NCBI GenBank assembly: GCA_023404955.1
Contig: JAEXZY010000052.1
Span: 62,001-126,000 of the forward strand
Source of the DNA: Actinomycetes bacterium
GTDB lineage: Bacteria > Actinomycetota > Actinomycetes > Mycobacteriales > Mycobacteriaceae
Length of the DNA stretch: 64,000 bases
Direction of reading: 5' to 3'
The translations under genes were made by a program, and so were the position numbers. The notes below the pieces were generated by a model. That model saw only the letters and a program-made list of their open reading frames with translations. It was not told the DNA's origin and did no database searches. Positions 19,034-27,962 of this stretch are shown here, one piece after another (position 1 is the first letter of the stretch; the number at the start of each line of letters is the position of its first letter).

Positions 19034-20821
19034 ATGATTCAGATGTCGACCTCTGAAGACGAACTGACGACCGGCGTGGCGGGCGGCAGGGATTCCACGG
19101 ACACCGGTCCCATCCCCGTCGCCCACCCGGTTCTCGACGTTCCGGTCGAGGACGCGCACCTCACCCGCTCCCGCGGCATCGACTGGATCGTGTTCGGCGT
19201 CACCGCCGTCATCGCGATGGCATTCCTGTCCTGGGGCTTCGTCAGCACCGACACGCTGGCCAGCGCGTCGTCGACCGCGCTGACCTGGGTGATGGACAAG
19301 ACCGGATGGCTGTTCGTGCTCACCAGCACCGGATTCGTCGTCTTCGTGCTCTACCTGGCCCTGGGGCGTTACGGCACCATCCCGCTGGGCCGCGACGATG
19401 AGCCGCCGGAGTTCAACGGCATCTCCTGGGTCGCGATGATGTTCAGCGCGGGCATGGGCATCGGGCTGATGTTCTTCGGTGTCGCCGAACCGCTCACACA
19501 CTTCGTCACACCGCCACCCGGAACCGGTGCCGAAGGCAACCCCGAAGCCGTGCAGCACGCGATGGCCACCACGCTGTTCCACTGGACGCTGCACCCGTGG
19601 GCGATCTACGCCGTCGTCGGGCTGGCCATCGCCTACGGCGTCTACCGCAAGGGCCGGCTGCAGTTGATCAGCGCGGCGTTCGAGCCGCTGCTCGGGTCAC
19701 GCGCCAACGGGTCGTGGGGCAAGGTCATCGACATGCTGGCGATCTTCGCCACGCTGTTCGGCTCGGCCGCGTCATTGGGGCTGGGCGCCTTGCAGATTCG
19801 CAGCGGGCTGCAGATCGTGGCCGGCATCGGCGAGACCGGCAACGCGATCCTGATCGTCATCATCACCGTGCTCACCGTGTGCTTCGTGCTGTCGGCGGTC
19901 TCCGGGGTGTCGCGCGGCATCCAGTGGCTGTCGAACATCAACATGGTGCTGGCGATCCTGCTGGCGACCTTCGTCTTCGTGGTCGGCCCAACGGTTTTCA
20001 TCCTCAACCTGCTGCCGACCTCGCTGGGCAGCTACTTCGCGGACCTGAACATGATGTCGGCACGCACCGGCGCCGAAGGCAGCGTGGTGAACACCTGGCT
20101 GCAGTCGTGGACGATCTTCTACTGGGCGTGGTGGGTGTCGTGGACGCCGTTCGTCGGGATGTTCATCGCGCGAATCTCCCGTGGCCGCACCATCCGTCAG
20201 TTCGTGGCCGGAGTGCTGGTGGTGCCGAGCGTGGTGTCGCTGGTCTGGTTCGCGATCTTCGGCGGCGCGGCGATCAACGTGCAGCAGAACGGAACGGATC
20301 TCGCCGGCGAAGGCGGTGTGGAAGAGCAGTTGTTCACGCTGCTCGACCAGTATCCGATCGCGATCATCGCCAGCATTGTGGTGATGATCCTGGTCGCGAT
20401 CTTCTTCGTCTCCGGCGCCGACGCGGCATCGATCGTGATGGGTTCGCTGTCGCAGCGCGGCACCATCCATCCCAGCCGGGGCACTGTCATCTTCTGGGGC
20501 GTGGCCACCGGCGCGGTGGCTGCGGTGATGCTTCTGGTCGGCGGCGAGGACGCCCTCACCGGCCTGCAGACGATCACGATCATCGCGGCGCTGCCGTTCC
20601 TGTTGGTGATGGTCGCGATGGCGGTGGCACTGCTGAAGGACTTGCGCCGGGACCCGAAGATCCTGCGGCGCGAATACGCCGCCGGCGTCGTCGACACCGC
20701 GGTGGTCACCGGGGTGACCCAGCACGGCGACGACTTCATCATCCCCGTCACGAAGAACCCGAACTGCGCCGACGGAAACGGGACACCGGGGAAGACGTCA
20801 AGCGAGCCGTCGAGCACCTGA
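19034..20821 (+). CDS. BCCT-family betaine/choline-type transporter
   Basis: A 595-residue transporter with about 12 membrane segments after a 50-residue cytoplasmic N-terminus. The family signature FSAGMGIGLMFFGVAEPLTHF and the aromatic substrate box WTIFYWAWWVSWTPFVGMFIARIS are intact, so it should take up a trimethylammonium compatible solute such as glycine betaine with Na+ or H+. The ATG at 19034 has a GGAG close upstream; ATG at 19043 is an alternative. A C-terminal cytoplasmic tail of about 60 residues could sense osmotic state, as in BetP (inference). In M. tuberculosis this position holds other genes, so it is a lineage difference. Confidence 0.93.
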   Translation: MIQMSTSEDELTTGVAGGRDSTDTGPIPVAHPVLDVPVEDAHLTRSRGIDWIVFGVTAVIAMAFLSWGFVSTDTLASASSTALTWVMDKTGWLFVLTSTGFVVFVLYLALGRYGTIPLGRDDEPPEFNGISWVAMMFSAGMGIGLMFFGVAEPLTHFVTPPPGTGAEGNPEAVQHAMATTLFHWTLHPWAIYAVVGLAIAYGVYRKGRLQLISAAFEPLLGSRANGSWGKVIDMLAIFATLFGSAASLGLGALQIRSGLQIVAGIGETGNAILIVIITVLTVCFVLSAVSGVSRGIQWLSNINMVLAILLATFVFVVGPTVFILNLLPTSLGSYFADLNMMSARTGAEGSVVNTWLQSWTIFYWAWWVSWTPFVGMFIARISRGRTIRQFVAGVLVVPSVVSLVWFAIFGGAAINVQQNGTDLAGEGGVEEQLFTLLDQYPIAIIASIVVMILVAIFFVSGADAASIVMGSLSQRGTIHPSRGTVIFWGVATGAVAAVMLLVGGEDALTGLQTITIIAALPFLLVMVAMAVALLKDLRRDPKILRREYAAGVVDTAVVTGVTQHGDDFIIPVTKNPNCADGNGTPGKTSSEPSST

Positions 20822-20849
20822 GCCCGGCGTTCCCACTACGCTCGTCGGA

Positions 20850-21347
20850 GTGCGCGTCTTCGTCCCCGCGACCCTGACCATGCTGCAGCGGCTGGTGGCC
20901 GACGGAAACCTGCGTCCCGTCAACGGCACCGCCTTCGCGGTGACACCGACGCTGCGCGAGGCGTACGCCGAAGGGGACGAGGAGGAGCTGGCCGACGTCG
21001 CGCTGCGTGACGCCGCGCTGGCGTCGCTGCGGTTGCTCGGCGACGAAGGCGAGACCACGTTGCCGAGCCGGCGCGCGGTGATCGAAGTCGACGTCGACGA
21101 CGTCACGCTGCGCCCCGACCTCGACGATGCCGTCGTGCGGGTGGCCGGCGAGATCGACCTGACGAAGGTCATCGCCGCATACGTCGACAACGCCGCCGCG
21201 GAAACCGCGGTGACGGCAGCCGTCGACGCTGTCGACCAGGCAGACCTGGGGGACGAGGACGCCGAGCTCACGGTCGGCGATGCGCAAGACCACGACCTGG
21301 CCTGGTACGCGGCTCAGGAACTGCCCTTCCTGCTCGAGTTGCTCTGA
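20850..21347 (+). CDS. Conserved hypothetical protein (Rv3231c-like)
   Basis: A 165-residue acidic soluble protein starting VRVFVPATLTMLQRLVADG. It is alpha/beta in pattern, ends with AWYAAQELPFLLELL, and has no catalytic motif I can name. Size and position just before the ferredoxin reductase match M. tuberculosis Rv3231c (DUF6912-type). The GTG at 20850 gives family length. It starts 28 nt after the BCCT gene and its end nearly touches the operator upstream of the reductase. Confidence 0.8.
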   Translation: MRVFVPATLTMLQRLVADGNLRPVNGTAFAVTPTLREAYAEGDEEELADVALRDAALASLRLLGDEGETTLPSRRAVIEVDVDDVTLRPDLDDAVVRVAGEIDLTKVIAAYVDNAAAETAVTAAVDAVDQADLGDEDAELTVGDAQDHDLAWYAAQELPFLLELL

Positions 21348-21355
21348 TGGACTGG

Positions 21356-21386
21356 CTACGGTTGCGTAAGTTACGGTACCGTAGGT
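21356..21386 (+). promoter_or_regulatory. Desaturase-type operator 1 (before the ferredoxin reductase)
   Basis: A 31-bp CGTA-rich site matching 26 of 31 positions of the site at 22574-22604. It contains the palindrome TACGGTACCGTA (21372-21383). It ends 29 nt before the reductase ATG. A shared repressor of the desaturase system is inferred. Confidence 0.7.
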
Positions 21387-21415
21387 TGAGCAACAGCGAC
21401 TCGGCAGGAGCTCCC

Positions 21416-22555
21416 ATGGCCAAGACAACGATCAAGCAGACGGCCAAGGTCGCCGACACCGTGCGGCCATCCGTTGCCGGGGCCGATGAACGGCCCGGGC
21501 TGCATTTCCTGCGCACCGTCGCGGGCAAGATCACCACCCCTCTGCTGCCCGACGACTACCTGAAGCTGGCCAACCCGCTGTGGTCGGCACGCGAACTGCG
21601 CGGCCGCGTGCTCGAGGTGCGGCGCGAAACCGTCGACTCGGCCACGCTCGTGATCAAACCGGGATGGGGCTTCTCGTTCGACTACCAGGCCGGCCAGTAC
21701 ATCGGGATCGGCCTGCTTGTCGACGGCCGGTGGCGGTGGCGGTCCTACTCGCTGACCAGCAGCCCCGTCACCAGCCAGGGTTCGCGCACCATCACGATCA
21801 CCGTCAAGGCGATGCCCGAGGGCTTTCTGTCCAGCCACCTCGTCGGCGGCGTCGAACCCGGCACCATCGTGAGACTCGCTGCGCCGCAAGGCAATTTCGT
21901 CATGCCGGACCCCGCTCCCGCGTCGGTTTTGTTCCTGACGGCAGGCTCGGGCATCACGCCGGTGATCGCGATGCTGCGCACCCTGAGCCGGCGCGGCCAA
22001 CTCGGTGACGTGGTGCACGTGCACTCCGCCCCGACCGAGGCCGACGTGATGTTCGCCGAGGAGCTATCCGCGATGGCCTACCGCCATCCGGACTACAACC
22101 TGGTGCTGCGGACCACCCGCACCCAGGGCCGGCTGGATCTGGCCCGGCTGGACGAGGTGGTGCCCGACTGGCGGGAGCGGCAGACCTGGGCCTGCGGTCC
22201 CGAGGCGATGCTCGAAGCGGCGGAGCGCACCTGGACCGCCGCCGGCATCGCCGATCAGCTGCATCTCGAGCGCTTTGCGGTCACCCGCGGTGGCCACGGA
22301 AGCGGGGGGACGGTCACGTTCGCCCGCGCCGACAAGGAGGTCGTCGTCGACGGCGCGACGTCGCTGATGGACGCCGGTGAGGCGGCAGGCATCCAGATGC
22401 CGTTCGGCTGCCGGATGGGCATCTGCCAATCATGTGTCGTGGGGCTGCTCGACGGGCATGTGAAGGACTTGAGGACAGGCGTCGAGCACGAGCCCGGCAG
22501 TCGAGTGCAGACCTGCATCTCGGCCGCCTCGGGTGACTGCACACTGGACGTGTGA
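21416..22555 (+). CDS. Ferredoxin reductase-type oxidoreductase of the stearoyl desaturase
   Basis: A 379-residue flavoprotein with an FAD-binding beta-barrel (RSYSLTSSP, about residues 113-121), an NAD(P)H domain with LTAGSGITPVIAML and TWACGPEAMLEAAE, and a C-terminal plant-type [2Fe-2S] ferredoxin domain with CRMGICQSC and a later VQTCIS cysteine. It passes electrons from NADPH to the membrane Delta9 acyl-CoA desaturase encoded next, as Rv3230c does for DesA3. The ATG at 21416 follows AGGAG. Matching operators lie before this gene and desA3. Confidence 0.95.
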   Translation: MAKTTIKQTAKVADTVRPSVAGADERPGLHFLRTVAGKITTPLLPDDYLKLANPLWSARELRGRVLEVRRETVDSATLVIKPGWGFSFDYQAGQYIGIGLLVDGRWRWRSYSLTSSPVTSQGSRTITITVKAMPEGFLSSHLVGGVEPGTIVRLAAPQGNFVMPDPAPASVLFLTAGSGITPVIAMLRTLSRRGQLGDVVHVHSAPTEADVMFAEELSAMAYRHPDYNLVLRTTRTQGRLDLARLDEVVPDWRERQTWACGPEAMLEAAERTWTAAGIADQLHLERFAVTRGGHGSGGTVTFARADKEVVVDGATSLMDAGEAAGIQMPFGCRMGICQSCVVGLLDGHVKDLRTGVEHEPGSRVQTCISAASGDCTLDV

Positions 22556-22568
22556 CCTTTACCCGCTA

Positions 22569-22604
22569 GTAACCTACGGCTTCGTAGGTTACGCTAGCGT
22601 AGGT
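22569..22604 (+). promoter_or_regulatory. Desaturase-type operator 2 (before desA3)
   Basis: GTAACCTACG (22569-22578) and CGTAGGTTAC (22583-22592) form a perfect 10-bp inverted repeat with a 4-nt GCTT spacer. A further CTAGCGTAGGT follows to 22604. Positions 22574-22604 match the site upstream of the reductase at 26 of 31 bases. It ends 23 nt before the desA3 ATG. Confidence 0.75.
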
Positions 22605-22627
22605 ATGCGAGAGGAGGGGTGGAACCC

Positions 22628-23872
22628 ATGGCAATCACCGACGTACCCGAGTTCGCGCATCTGACTGACGCGGACATCGAAGGCCTGTCGCGCGAACTCG
22701 ACGCGATCCGGCAAGACATCGAAGACTCCCGCGGGGCGCGCGATGCGCGCTACATCCGCCGCACCATCGCCTTCCAGCGCGGTCTGGAAGTGGCCGGCCG
22801 CCTGCTGCTGGCCGGTAGCTCCAAGCGGGCTTACTGGTGGGCCGGCGCGACGACGCTGGGCGTGGCCAAGATCATCGAGAACATGGAGATCGGCCACAAC
22901 GTCATGCACGGCCAGTGGGATTGGATGAACGATCCCGAGATCCATTCCTCGTCCTGGGAGTGGGACATGAGCGGCGCCTCCAAGCACTGGCGCTTCACTC
23001 ACAACTTCATGCACCACAAGTACACGAACATCCTCGGCATGGACGACGACGTGGGCTACGGCGTCATCCGCGTCACCCGCGACCAGCGCTGGACGCCGAT
23101 GAACCTCGGCAACCTGTTCTTCAACACGCTGCTGTGCGTGGCTTTCGAATGGGGTGTGGGGCTGCAGCATCTGGAGTTGGGCAAGATCTTCAAGGGCCGC
23201 GACGACCGCCGGGCCACGATGGTCCGCATCAAGGAGTTCGGCATCAAGGCCGGCCACCAGGTCGCCAAGGACTACGCGCTGTGGCCCGCGTTGACCTCGC
23301 TGTCTCCCGGAGCGTCCTTCAAGTCCACGATGAAGGCCAACGCGATGGCCAACGTCATTCGCAACGTGTGGGCGAACGCCGTGATCTTCTGCGGCCACTT
23401 CCCCGACGGCGCAGAGAAATTCACCAAGACCGACATGGTCGGCGAGACCCGTGGTGAGTGGTACCTGCGTCAAATGCTGGGCAGCGCGAACTTCGAGAAC
23501 GGTCCTGTGCTGCGGTTCATGAGCGGCAACCTCTGCCACCAGATCGAGCACCACCTGTTCCCGGACCTGCCGAGCAATCGGTACTACGAGGTCTCGGTTC
23601 GGGTCCGCGAGATCTGCGACAAGTACGACCTCCCGTACACGACGGGCTCGTTCCTGGTGCAGTACGGCAAGTCGTGGCGCACCATCGCGAAACTGTCTCT
23701 GCCGGACCGGTTCCTGAGCGACACGGCCGACGATGCACCCGAGACGCGCAGCGAGCGGATGTTCGCGGAGTTGGAGCCGGGGGAGCGGCGCGGCCTGAAG
23801 TCGGCGATCGCGGCAGTGCGTGCGCGCAGGCGTGCCCGCAAGGCCGCCGAGATCGAGCGCCTGGCCGCATAG
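22628..23872 (+). CDS. desA3: Acyl-CoA Delta9 desaturase (DesA3-type)
   Basis: A 414-residue membrane fatty acid desaturase. The histidine boxes are HNVMH (near residue 94), HNFMHH (near 124) and HQIEHH (near 305), which hold the di-iron centre; hydrophobic segments lie between them. It introduces a cis-Delta9 bond into stearoyl-CoA for membrane lipids and triacylglycerol, taking electrons from the upstream reductase. The ATG at 22628 has GAGGAGG about 10 nt upstream; a GTG three codons earlier is too close to that site. A large hairpin follows the stop. Confidence 0.95.
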   Translation: MAITDVPEFAHLTDADIEGLSRELDAIRQDIEDSRGARDARYIRRTIAFQRGLEVAGRLLLAGSSKRAYWWAGATTLGVAKIIENMEIGHNVMHGQWDWMNDPEIHSSSWEWDMSGASKHWRFTHNFMHHKYTNILGMDDDVGYGVIRVTRDQRWTPMNLGNLFFNTLLCVAFEWGVGLQHLELGKIFKGRDDRRATMVRIKEFGIKAGHQVAKDYALWPALTSLSPGASFKSTMKANAMANVIRNVWANAVIFCGHFPDGAEKFTKTDMVGETRGEWYLRQMLGSANFENGPVLRFMSGNLCHQIEHHLFPDLPSNRYYEVSVRVREICDKYDLPYTTGSFLVQYGKSWRTIAKLSLPDRFLSDTADDAPETRSERMFAELEPGERRGLKSAIAAVRARRRARKAAEIERLAA

Positions 23873-23880
23873 TTCTTCTG

Positions 23881-23940
23881 GTGAGCAGACACAAACTCGA
23901 GTGACACGCCGCGGCGTAGCTCGAGTTTGTGTCTGCTCGC
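23881..23940. terminator. Bidirectional terminator (TRIT-like hairpin)
   Basis: Arms 23883-23901 and 23920-23938 are perfect 19-bp reverse complements (GAGCAGACACAAACTCGAG), extended by one G.U and one G-C pair. The 18-nt loop itself contains the palindrome ACGCCGCGGCGT. It lies between convergent desA3 and the aldo-keto reductase gene. The arms resemble the GCAGACxCAAAxTCG pattern of the mycobacterial TRIT terminator family. Confidence 0.88.
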
Positions 23941-23953
23941 GGTATTACGGGAC

Positions 23954-24799
23954 TTAAGGGATGTAGTCGAACGTGTCGGGGTTGGGTCCGGTGCGGCCGT
24001 CCTCGCCCTTGTCCAGCGCCGAGATCGCATCCAGATCGTCAGGGGTGAGCTCGAAGTCGAACAGCGCGAAGTTGTCCTTGATGCGCTGCTCGGTCACCGA
24101 TTTCGGGAACACGATGTCGCCGCGCTGGATGTGCCAACGCAGCACCACCTGAGCCGGTGTCTTGCCGGCCTGGTCGGCGATCCGGGTGATCGCCGGATCG
24201 TCGAGCACCTTGCCCTGCGCGATCGGTGACCACGCTTCGGTCGCGATGCCGTGCTGGGTGCCGTAGGCGCGCACCTGCTCGTTCGTGAAGTACGGGTGCA
24301 CCTCGATCTGGTTGACCGCGGGGACGGTGCCTGTCTCCGCTGCGAGCCTCTCGAGGTGCTCGACCTGGAAGTTGGAGACGCCGACGCTGCGGGCGCGGCC
24401 GTCTTTCGCGAACTCCTCCAACGTCTTCCACGTCGAGACGTAGTCGCCGTCGTAGAGCGTGGGCAGCGGCCAGTGGATCAGGAACAGGTCGACGTAGTCG
24501 AAGCCGAGTTCGGAGAGCGTCTTGTCGAACGCCCGGCGCGCGTCGTCAGGCTTGTGGAAGCCGTTGTTCAGCTTGCTGGTGATGAACACCTCGCTGCGGT
24601 CGACGCCGGCGTTGCGAATGCCTTCGCCGACACCCTTCTCGTTCTGGTACATCTCCGCGGTGTCGATGTGGCGGTAGCCGATGTCCAACGCCGTCTTGAC
24701 CGCGTCCGCGGTGTCCTCCGGCGGAATCTGGTAGACGCCGAATCCCAGCTGGGGGATGTCGGCGCCGCTGTTGAGCTTGATGGTGGGTACCTGTGTCAC
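23954..24799 (-). CDS. Aldo-keto reductase
   Basis: A 281-residue NADPH-dependent aldo-keto reductase of the AKR5-like bacterial group. The (beta/alpha)8 barrel shows GFGVYQI, catalytic Asp/Tyr in DTAEMYQNEKGVG (about residues 46-58), Lys in TSKLNN, His in LIHWPLP, and the cofactor loop IVFPKSVTEQRIKDN. It would reduce aldehydes or ketones such as methylglyoxal. The GTG at 24799 follows AAGGAGG at 8 nt. It is not beside desA3 in M. tuberculosis, so this is an added gene. Confidence 0.94.
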   Translation of the reverse strand: MTQVPTIKLNSGADIPQLGFGVYQIPPEDTADAVKTALDIGYRHIDTAEMYQNEKGVGEGIRNAGVDRSEVFITSKLNNGFHKPDDARRAFDKTLSELGFDYVDLFLIHWPLPTLYDGDYVSTWKTLEEFAKDGRARSVGVSNFQVEHLERLAAETGTVPAVNQIEVHPYFTNEQVRAYGTQHGIATEAWSPIAQGKVLDDPAITRIADQAGKTPAQVVLRWHIQRGDIVFPKSVTEQRIKDNFALFDFELTPDDLDAISALDKGEDGRTGPNPDTFDYIP

Positions 24800-24880
24800 T
24801 GTGCATTCCTCCTTCGCGGGGCAGCGTATCCGCGGGAGGACGGCGGCAAACACCGCGCGAAAGTGCTCGCCTGGAATGCG

Positions 24881-25861
24881 TCATGCCTCGCGCAGAACCG
24901 CGAGGAGGCGCCGGGCCGCGGCGACCCGGTCGGCCGCGTGGCCCGACAGGCCGTCCAGCGCACACTCGGGATCGGCCGGCGGTCCCATGTGCCCACAGCC
25001 GCGAGGGCAGTCCTCGATGGCATCGGCCAGATCCGAGAACGCCATCACCACGTCGTCAGGTGCGATGTGGGCCAGGCCGAACGACCGGATTCCCGGCGTG
25101 TCGATCACCCATCCGCCGGCGGCCAGGGGCAACGCGATCGACTGCGTGGACGTGTGCCGGCCACGACCGATGTCGGTGACCGCGCCGGTAGCCCGATCCG
25201 CCTCGGGCACAAGACGATTCACCAATGTCGACTTGCCCACCCCGGAATGGCCCAGCAACACCGTGACCTTGTCGGTCAGCAACGCCTGCACCGCCTCCAG
25301 AGGATCGGCCCTGCCCGCGGTCGCGATCGTCAGGTCCAGCCCGGCGAATTGCGCGGCGAACGGCTCGGGTTCGGCGAGGTCGGTCTTGGTCAGGCACAGG
25401 ATCGGCGTCAAGCCCCCGACGAACGCCGCGATCAGCGCGCGCTCGACGAGCCCCGTGCGGGGAGGGGGATCGGCGAGCGCCACCACGATCAACAGTTGAT
25501 CGGCGTTGGCGACCACCACCCGCTCGGTCGGGTCCGTGTCATCGGCCGTGCGGCGCAACACCGTCCGGCGCTCCGCCCGACGCACGATGCGCGCCAGCGT
25601 GTCCGTGCGGCCCGACAGATCGCCGACGACGTCGACGTCGTCACCGACGACGATCGGGGTGCGGCCGAGCTCGCGGGCCCGCATTGCGGTCACCCGCTCT
25701 GCGGGATCGCCGTCGAGGACACAACCCCACCGGCCCCGGTCGACGGTGACGACCATCGCCGAGCGTGCGTCGGCGTGTTCGGGTCGGGTCTTCGTCCGCG
25801 GTCGCGACCCGCGACCGGGCCGCACCCGGACGTCGGACTCGTCGTACTCGCGTCGGCTCAA
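24881..25861 (-). CDS. rsgA: Ribosome small-subunit GTPase RsgA
   Basis: A 326-residue circularly permuted GTPase that helps late 30S maturation. An OB-like N-terminal domain is followed by permuted G motifs: G4 LTKTD, G1 GHSGVGKSTLVN, G3 DTPGIRSF. A C-terminal zinc knuckle uses CPRGCGHMGPPADPEC. The start is taken as the TTG at 25861, which overlaps the aroA stop and opens LSRREYDESDVRVRPGRGSR, the conserved actinobacterial N-terminus; no ATG or GTG fits as well. It is the second gene of an aroA-rsgA pair. Confidence 0.93.
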   Translation of the reverse strand: MSRREYDESDVRVRPGRGSRPRTKTRPEHADARSAMVVTVDRGRWGCVLDGDPAERVTAMRARELGRTPIVVGDDVDVVGDLSGRTDTLARIVRRAERRTVLRRTADDTDPTERVVVANADQLLIVVALADPPPRTGLVERALIAAFVGGLTPILCLTKTDLAEPEPFAAQFAGLDLTIATAGRADPLEAVQALLTDKVTVLLGHSGVGKSTLVNRLVPEADRATGAVTDIGRGRHTSTQSIALPLAAGGWVIDTPGIRSFGLAHIAPDDVVMAFSDLADAIEDCPRGCGHMGPPADPECALDGLSGHAADRVAAARRLLAVLREA

Positions 25862-27165
25862 AGGCCGGCCGTTGTGTCGGTCTGCCCGGCCAGCATGTCG
25901 GCCCACAGCTGCGGGAATTCCGGCAGCGTCTTGGCGGTGGTGCCGATGTTCTCCACCTCGACACCGGGCACCCGCAGCCCGACGATCGCGCCGGCGGTGG
26001 CCATCCGGTGATCGGCATAGGAGTGCCAGACACCGCCGTGCATCACCTGGGCGGTGATCGTCAACCCGTCCTCGGTCTCCTCACACTGCCCGCCGATCCG
26101 GTTGATCTCGGTGCTCAGCGCTGCCAGCCGGTCCGTCTCGTGCCCGCGCAGATGCGCGATCCCGCGCAGATGGCTCACCGATCCGGGGGTGGCCAGCGCG
26201 GCCATCGCCGCCACCGACGGTGCCAGCTCGCCGACGGCGCGCAGGTCGACGTCGACACCGTCGAAGGTCGCGGTGCCCTGCACCTCCAGGTAGGAGTCGC
26301 CGCGGCGGACGACCGCGCCGAACCCCTTCAGGATCGACAGGATCGTCTGAGCGGGTTGGACGCTGACATCGGGCCAGCCCGTCACGCGGACGGCGCCGCC
26401 GCTGACCACCGCGGCCGCCAAGAACGGCACCGAGTTCGACAGGTCCGGCTCGATAGCCCAGTCGCGGGCCGCGATCGGACCTGGGGAGACCCTCCACCGA
26501 TCGGGGGTGGAGTCGTCGACGGTGACACCGGCCTCGCGCAACATCGCGACGGTCATCGCGATGTGCGGCGCGGACGGCACCTCGGCGCCGGTGTGCACGA
26601 TCTCGAGTCCCTCGTCGAACGCCGCACCCGAGAGCAGCAGCCCGGAGACGAACTGCGACGAGCCGGACGCGTCGATCTCGACGGTGCCCCCGCGCACGTT
26701 CCCGGCGCCACGCACCTCGAACGGCAGACCGGTGCCGTCGACGCCGACACCGAGCCCGCGCAACCCGTCGAGCAGCGGTGCGATCGGCCGGGCGCGCGCC
26801 TGCTCATCACCGTCGAAGGTCACCGATTGCGAGCTCAGCGCCGCGACGGGTGGGAGGAACCGCAGCACCGTGCCGGCCAACCCGCAGTCGATGCGGGCGT
26901 CGGGCGGCGGTGTCAGTGTGCCGCTGATCGTCAGCGTGGTGGCATCGGCCGCGGACGCGTCGACCTGAAGACCGAGCGCCTGCAGTGCGGCGATCATCAG
27001 GTCGGTGTCGCGGCTGCGCAACGCCCCCGAGACGGTCGAGGTGCCGCCGTCGGCCGCGGCGAGGGCGGCCAGCACCAGCGCCCGATTGGTCTGCGACTTC
27101 GAGCCGGGCACCGTCACGGTGGCATGGACAGGGGTCGTCGTCGACGGGGCCGGCCAGGAGCTCAC
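25858..27165 (-). CDS. aroA: 3-phosphoshikimate 1-carboxyvinyltransferase (EPSP synthase)
   Basis: A 435-residue EPSP synthase that joins PEP to shikimate-3-phosphate in aromatic biosynthesis. Key features are VPGSKSQTNRALVLAALA (about residues 19-36), the S3P region ASGSSQFVSGLLL, and SYADHRMATAGAIVGLR near the C-terminus. The GTG start at 27165 puts the PGSKS motif at the usual distance from the N-terminus. It diverges from the SRAP gene across a 44-bp gap and is translationally coupled to rsgA. Confidence 0.97.
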   Translation of the reverse strand: MSSWPAPSTTTPVHATVTVPGSKSQTNRALVLAALAAADGGTSTVSGALRSRDTDLMIAALQALGLQVDASAADATTLTISGTLTPPPDARIDCGLAGTVLRFLPPVAALSSQSVTFDGDEQARARPIAPLLDGLRGLGVGVDGTGLPFEVRGAGNVRGGTVEIDASGSSQFVSGLLLSGAAFDEGLEIVHTGAEVPSAPHIAMTVAMLREAGVTVDDSTPDRWRVSPGPIAARDWAIEPDLSNSVPFLAAAVVSGGAVRVTGWPDVSVQPAQTILSILKGFGAVVRRGDSYLEVQGTATFDGVDVDLRAVGELAPSVAAMAALATPGSVSHLRGIAHLRGHETDRLAALSTEINRIGGQCEETEDGLTITAQVMHGGVWHSYADHRMATAGAIVGLRVPGVEVENIGTTAKTLPEFPQLWADMLAGQTDTTAGL

Positions 27166-27209
27166 AGGTCCATTCTGGCGTGTCGTGGCTTTCTGCCACC
27201 ATGGGGATC

Positions 27210-27962
27210 ATGTGCGGGCGATTCGCGGTGACCACCGATCCGGCGCTGCTGGCCGAGAAGATCAAGGCGATCGACGAGGCCACCTCCCAGGCGAAGGACC
27301 GACCCGCCGCGAATTACAACGTGGCGCCGACGACGACCGTCGCGACCGTCGTCAAGCGGCACTCCGATCCCGGTGACGAGTCGACGCGCCGGGTGCGGTT
27401 GATGCGCTGGGGTCTGGTGCCGCCGTGGGTCAAGGCCACCGACACCGGCGCCCCCGAGACCAAGGGGCCGCTGTTGATCAACGCCCGCTCCGACAAGGTC
27501 ACCAGCTCGCCGGCGTTCCGCAGCTCTGCGAAGGCCAAGCGCTGCCTGGTGCCGATGGACGGCTGGTACGAGTGGCGCGGCGAGAAAGGCGCCAAGACAC
27601 CGTTCTTCATGCACGCGACCGACGGCGAGCCGCTGTTCATGGCGGGCCTGTGGTCATCGTGGCGGCCCAAGGACTCTCCGAAGGACGCGCCCCCGCTGCT
27701 GAGCTGCACGATCATCACCACGGACGCGGCCGGCCCGCTGGCCGAGATCCATGACCGCATGCCGTTGACGATCAGCGCCGGCGACTGGGACCACTGGCTG
27801 GATCCGGACGCCCCGATCGACGAGGGGCTGCTGCGTGGCCACGGCGATCTGGACCGCATCGAGATTCGCGAGGTGTCACGTCTGGTCAACAGCGTGCGCA
27901 ACAACGGGCCGGAGTTGATCGAGCCCGTCGAGCCGCAGGCCGAGCAGGGCACCCTGCTGTGA
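27210..27962 (+). CDS. SRAP domain protein (HMCES/YedK family)
   Basis: A 250-residue SRAP protein, which covalently traps abasic sites in single-stranded DNA. Its N-terminus is MCGRF, where Cys2 becomes the reactive terminus once Met is removed; that requirement decides the start at ATG 27210 rather than the ATG nine bases earlier. Other hallmarks are NYNVAPT, RWGLVPPW, INARSD, CLVPMDGWYEW, and the late LAEIHDRMP histidine. It corresponds to M. tuberculosis Rv3226c. The stop overlaps the GTG of a methyltransferase gene. Confidence 0.96.
   Translation: MCGRFAVTTDPALLAEKIKAIDEATSQAKDRPAANYNVAPTTTVATVVKRHSDPGDESTRRVRLMRWGLVPPWVKATDTGAPETKGPLLINARSDKVTSSPAFRSSAKAKRCLVPMDGWYEWRGEKGAKTPFFMHATDGEPLFMAGLWSSWRPKDSPKDAPPLLSCTIITTDAAGPLAEIHDRMPLTISAGDWDHWLDPDAPIDEGLLRGHGDLDRIEIREVSRLVNSVRNNGPELIEPVEPQAEQGTLL

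Noticed and set aside
24251..26011. 586-codon plus-strand frame across the AKR, rsgA and aroA genes
   Set aside because: It crosses three well-supported minus-strand genes and encodes a low-complexity Arg/Gly/Val protein.
26486..26515. Hairpin CTCCACC/GGTGGAG inside aroA
   Set aside because: It lies mid-gene with normal codon use and no U tract; most likely a by-product of base composition.
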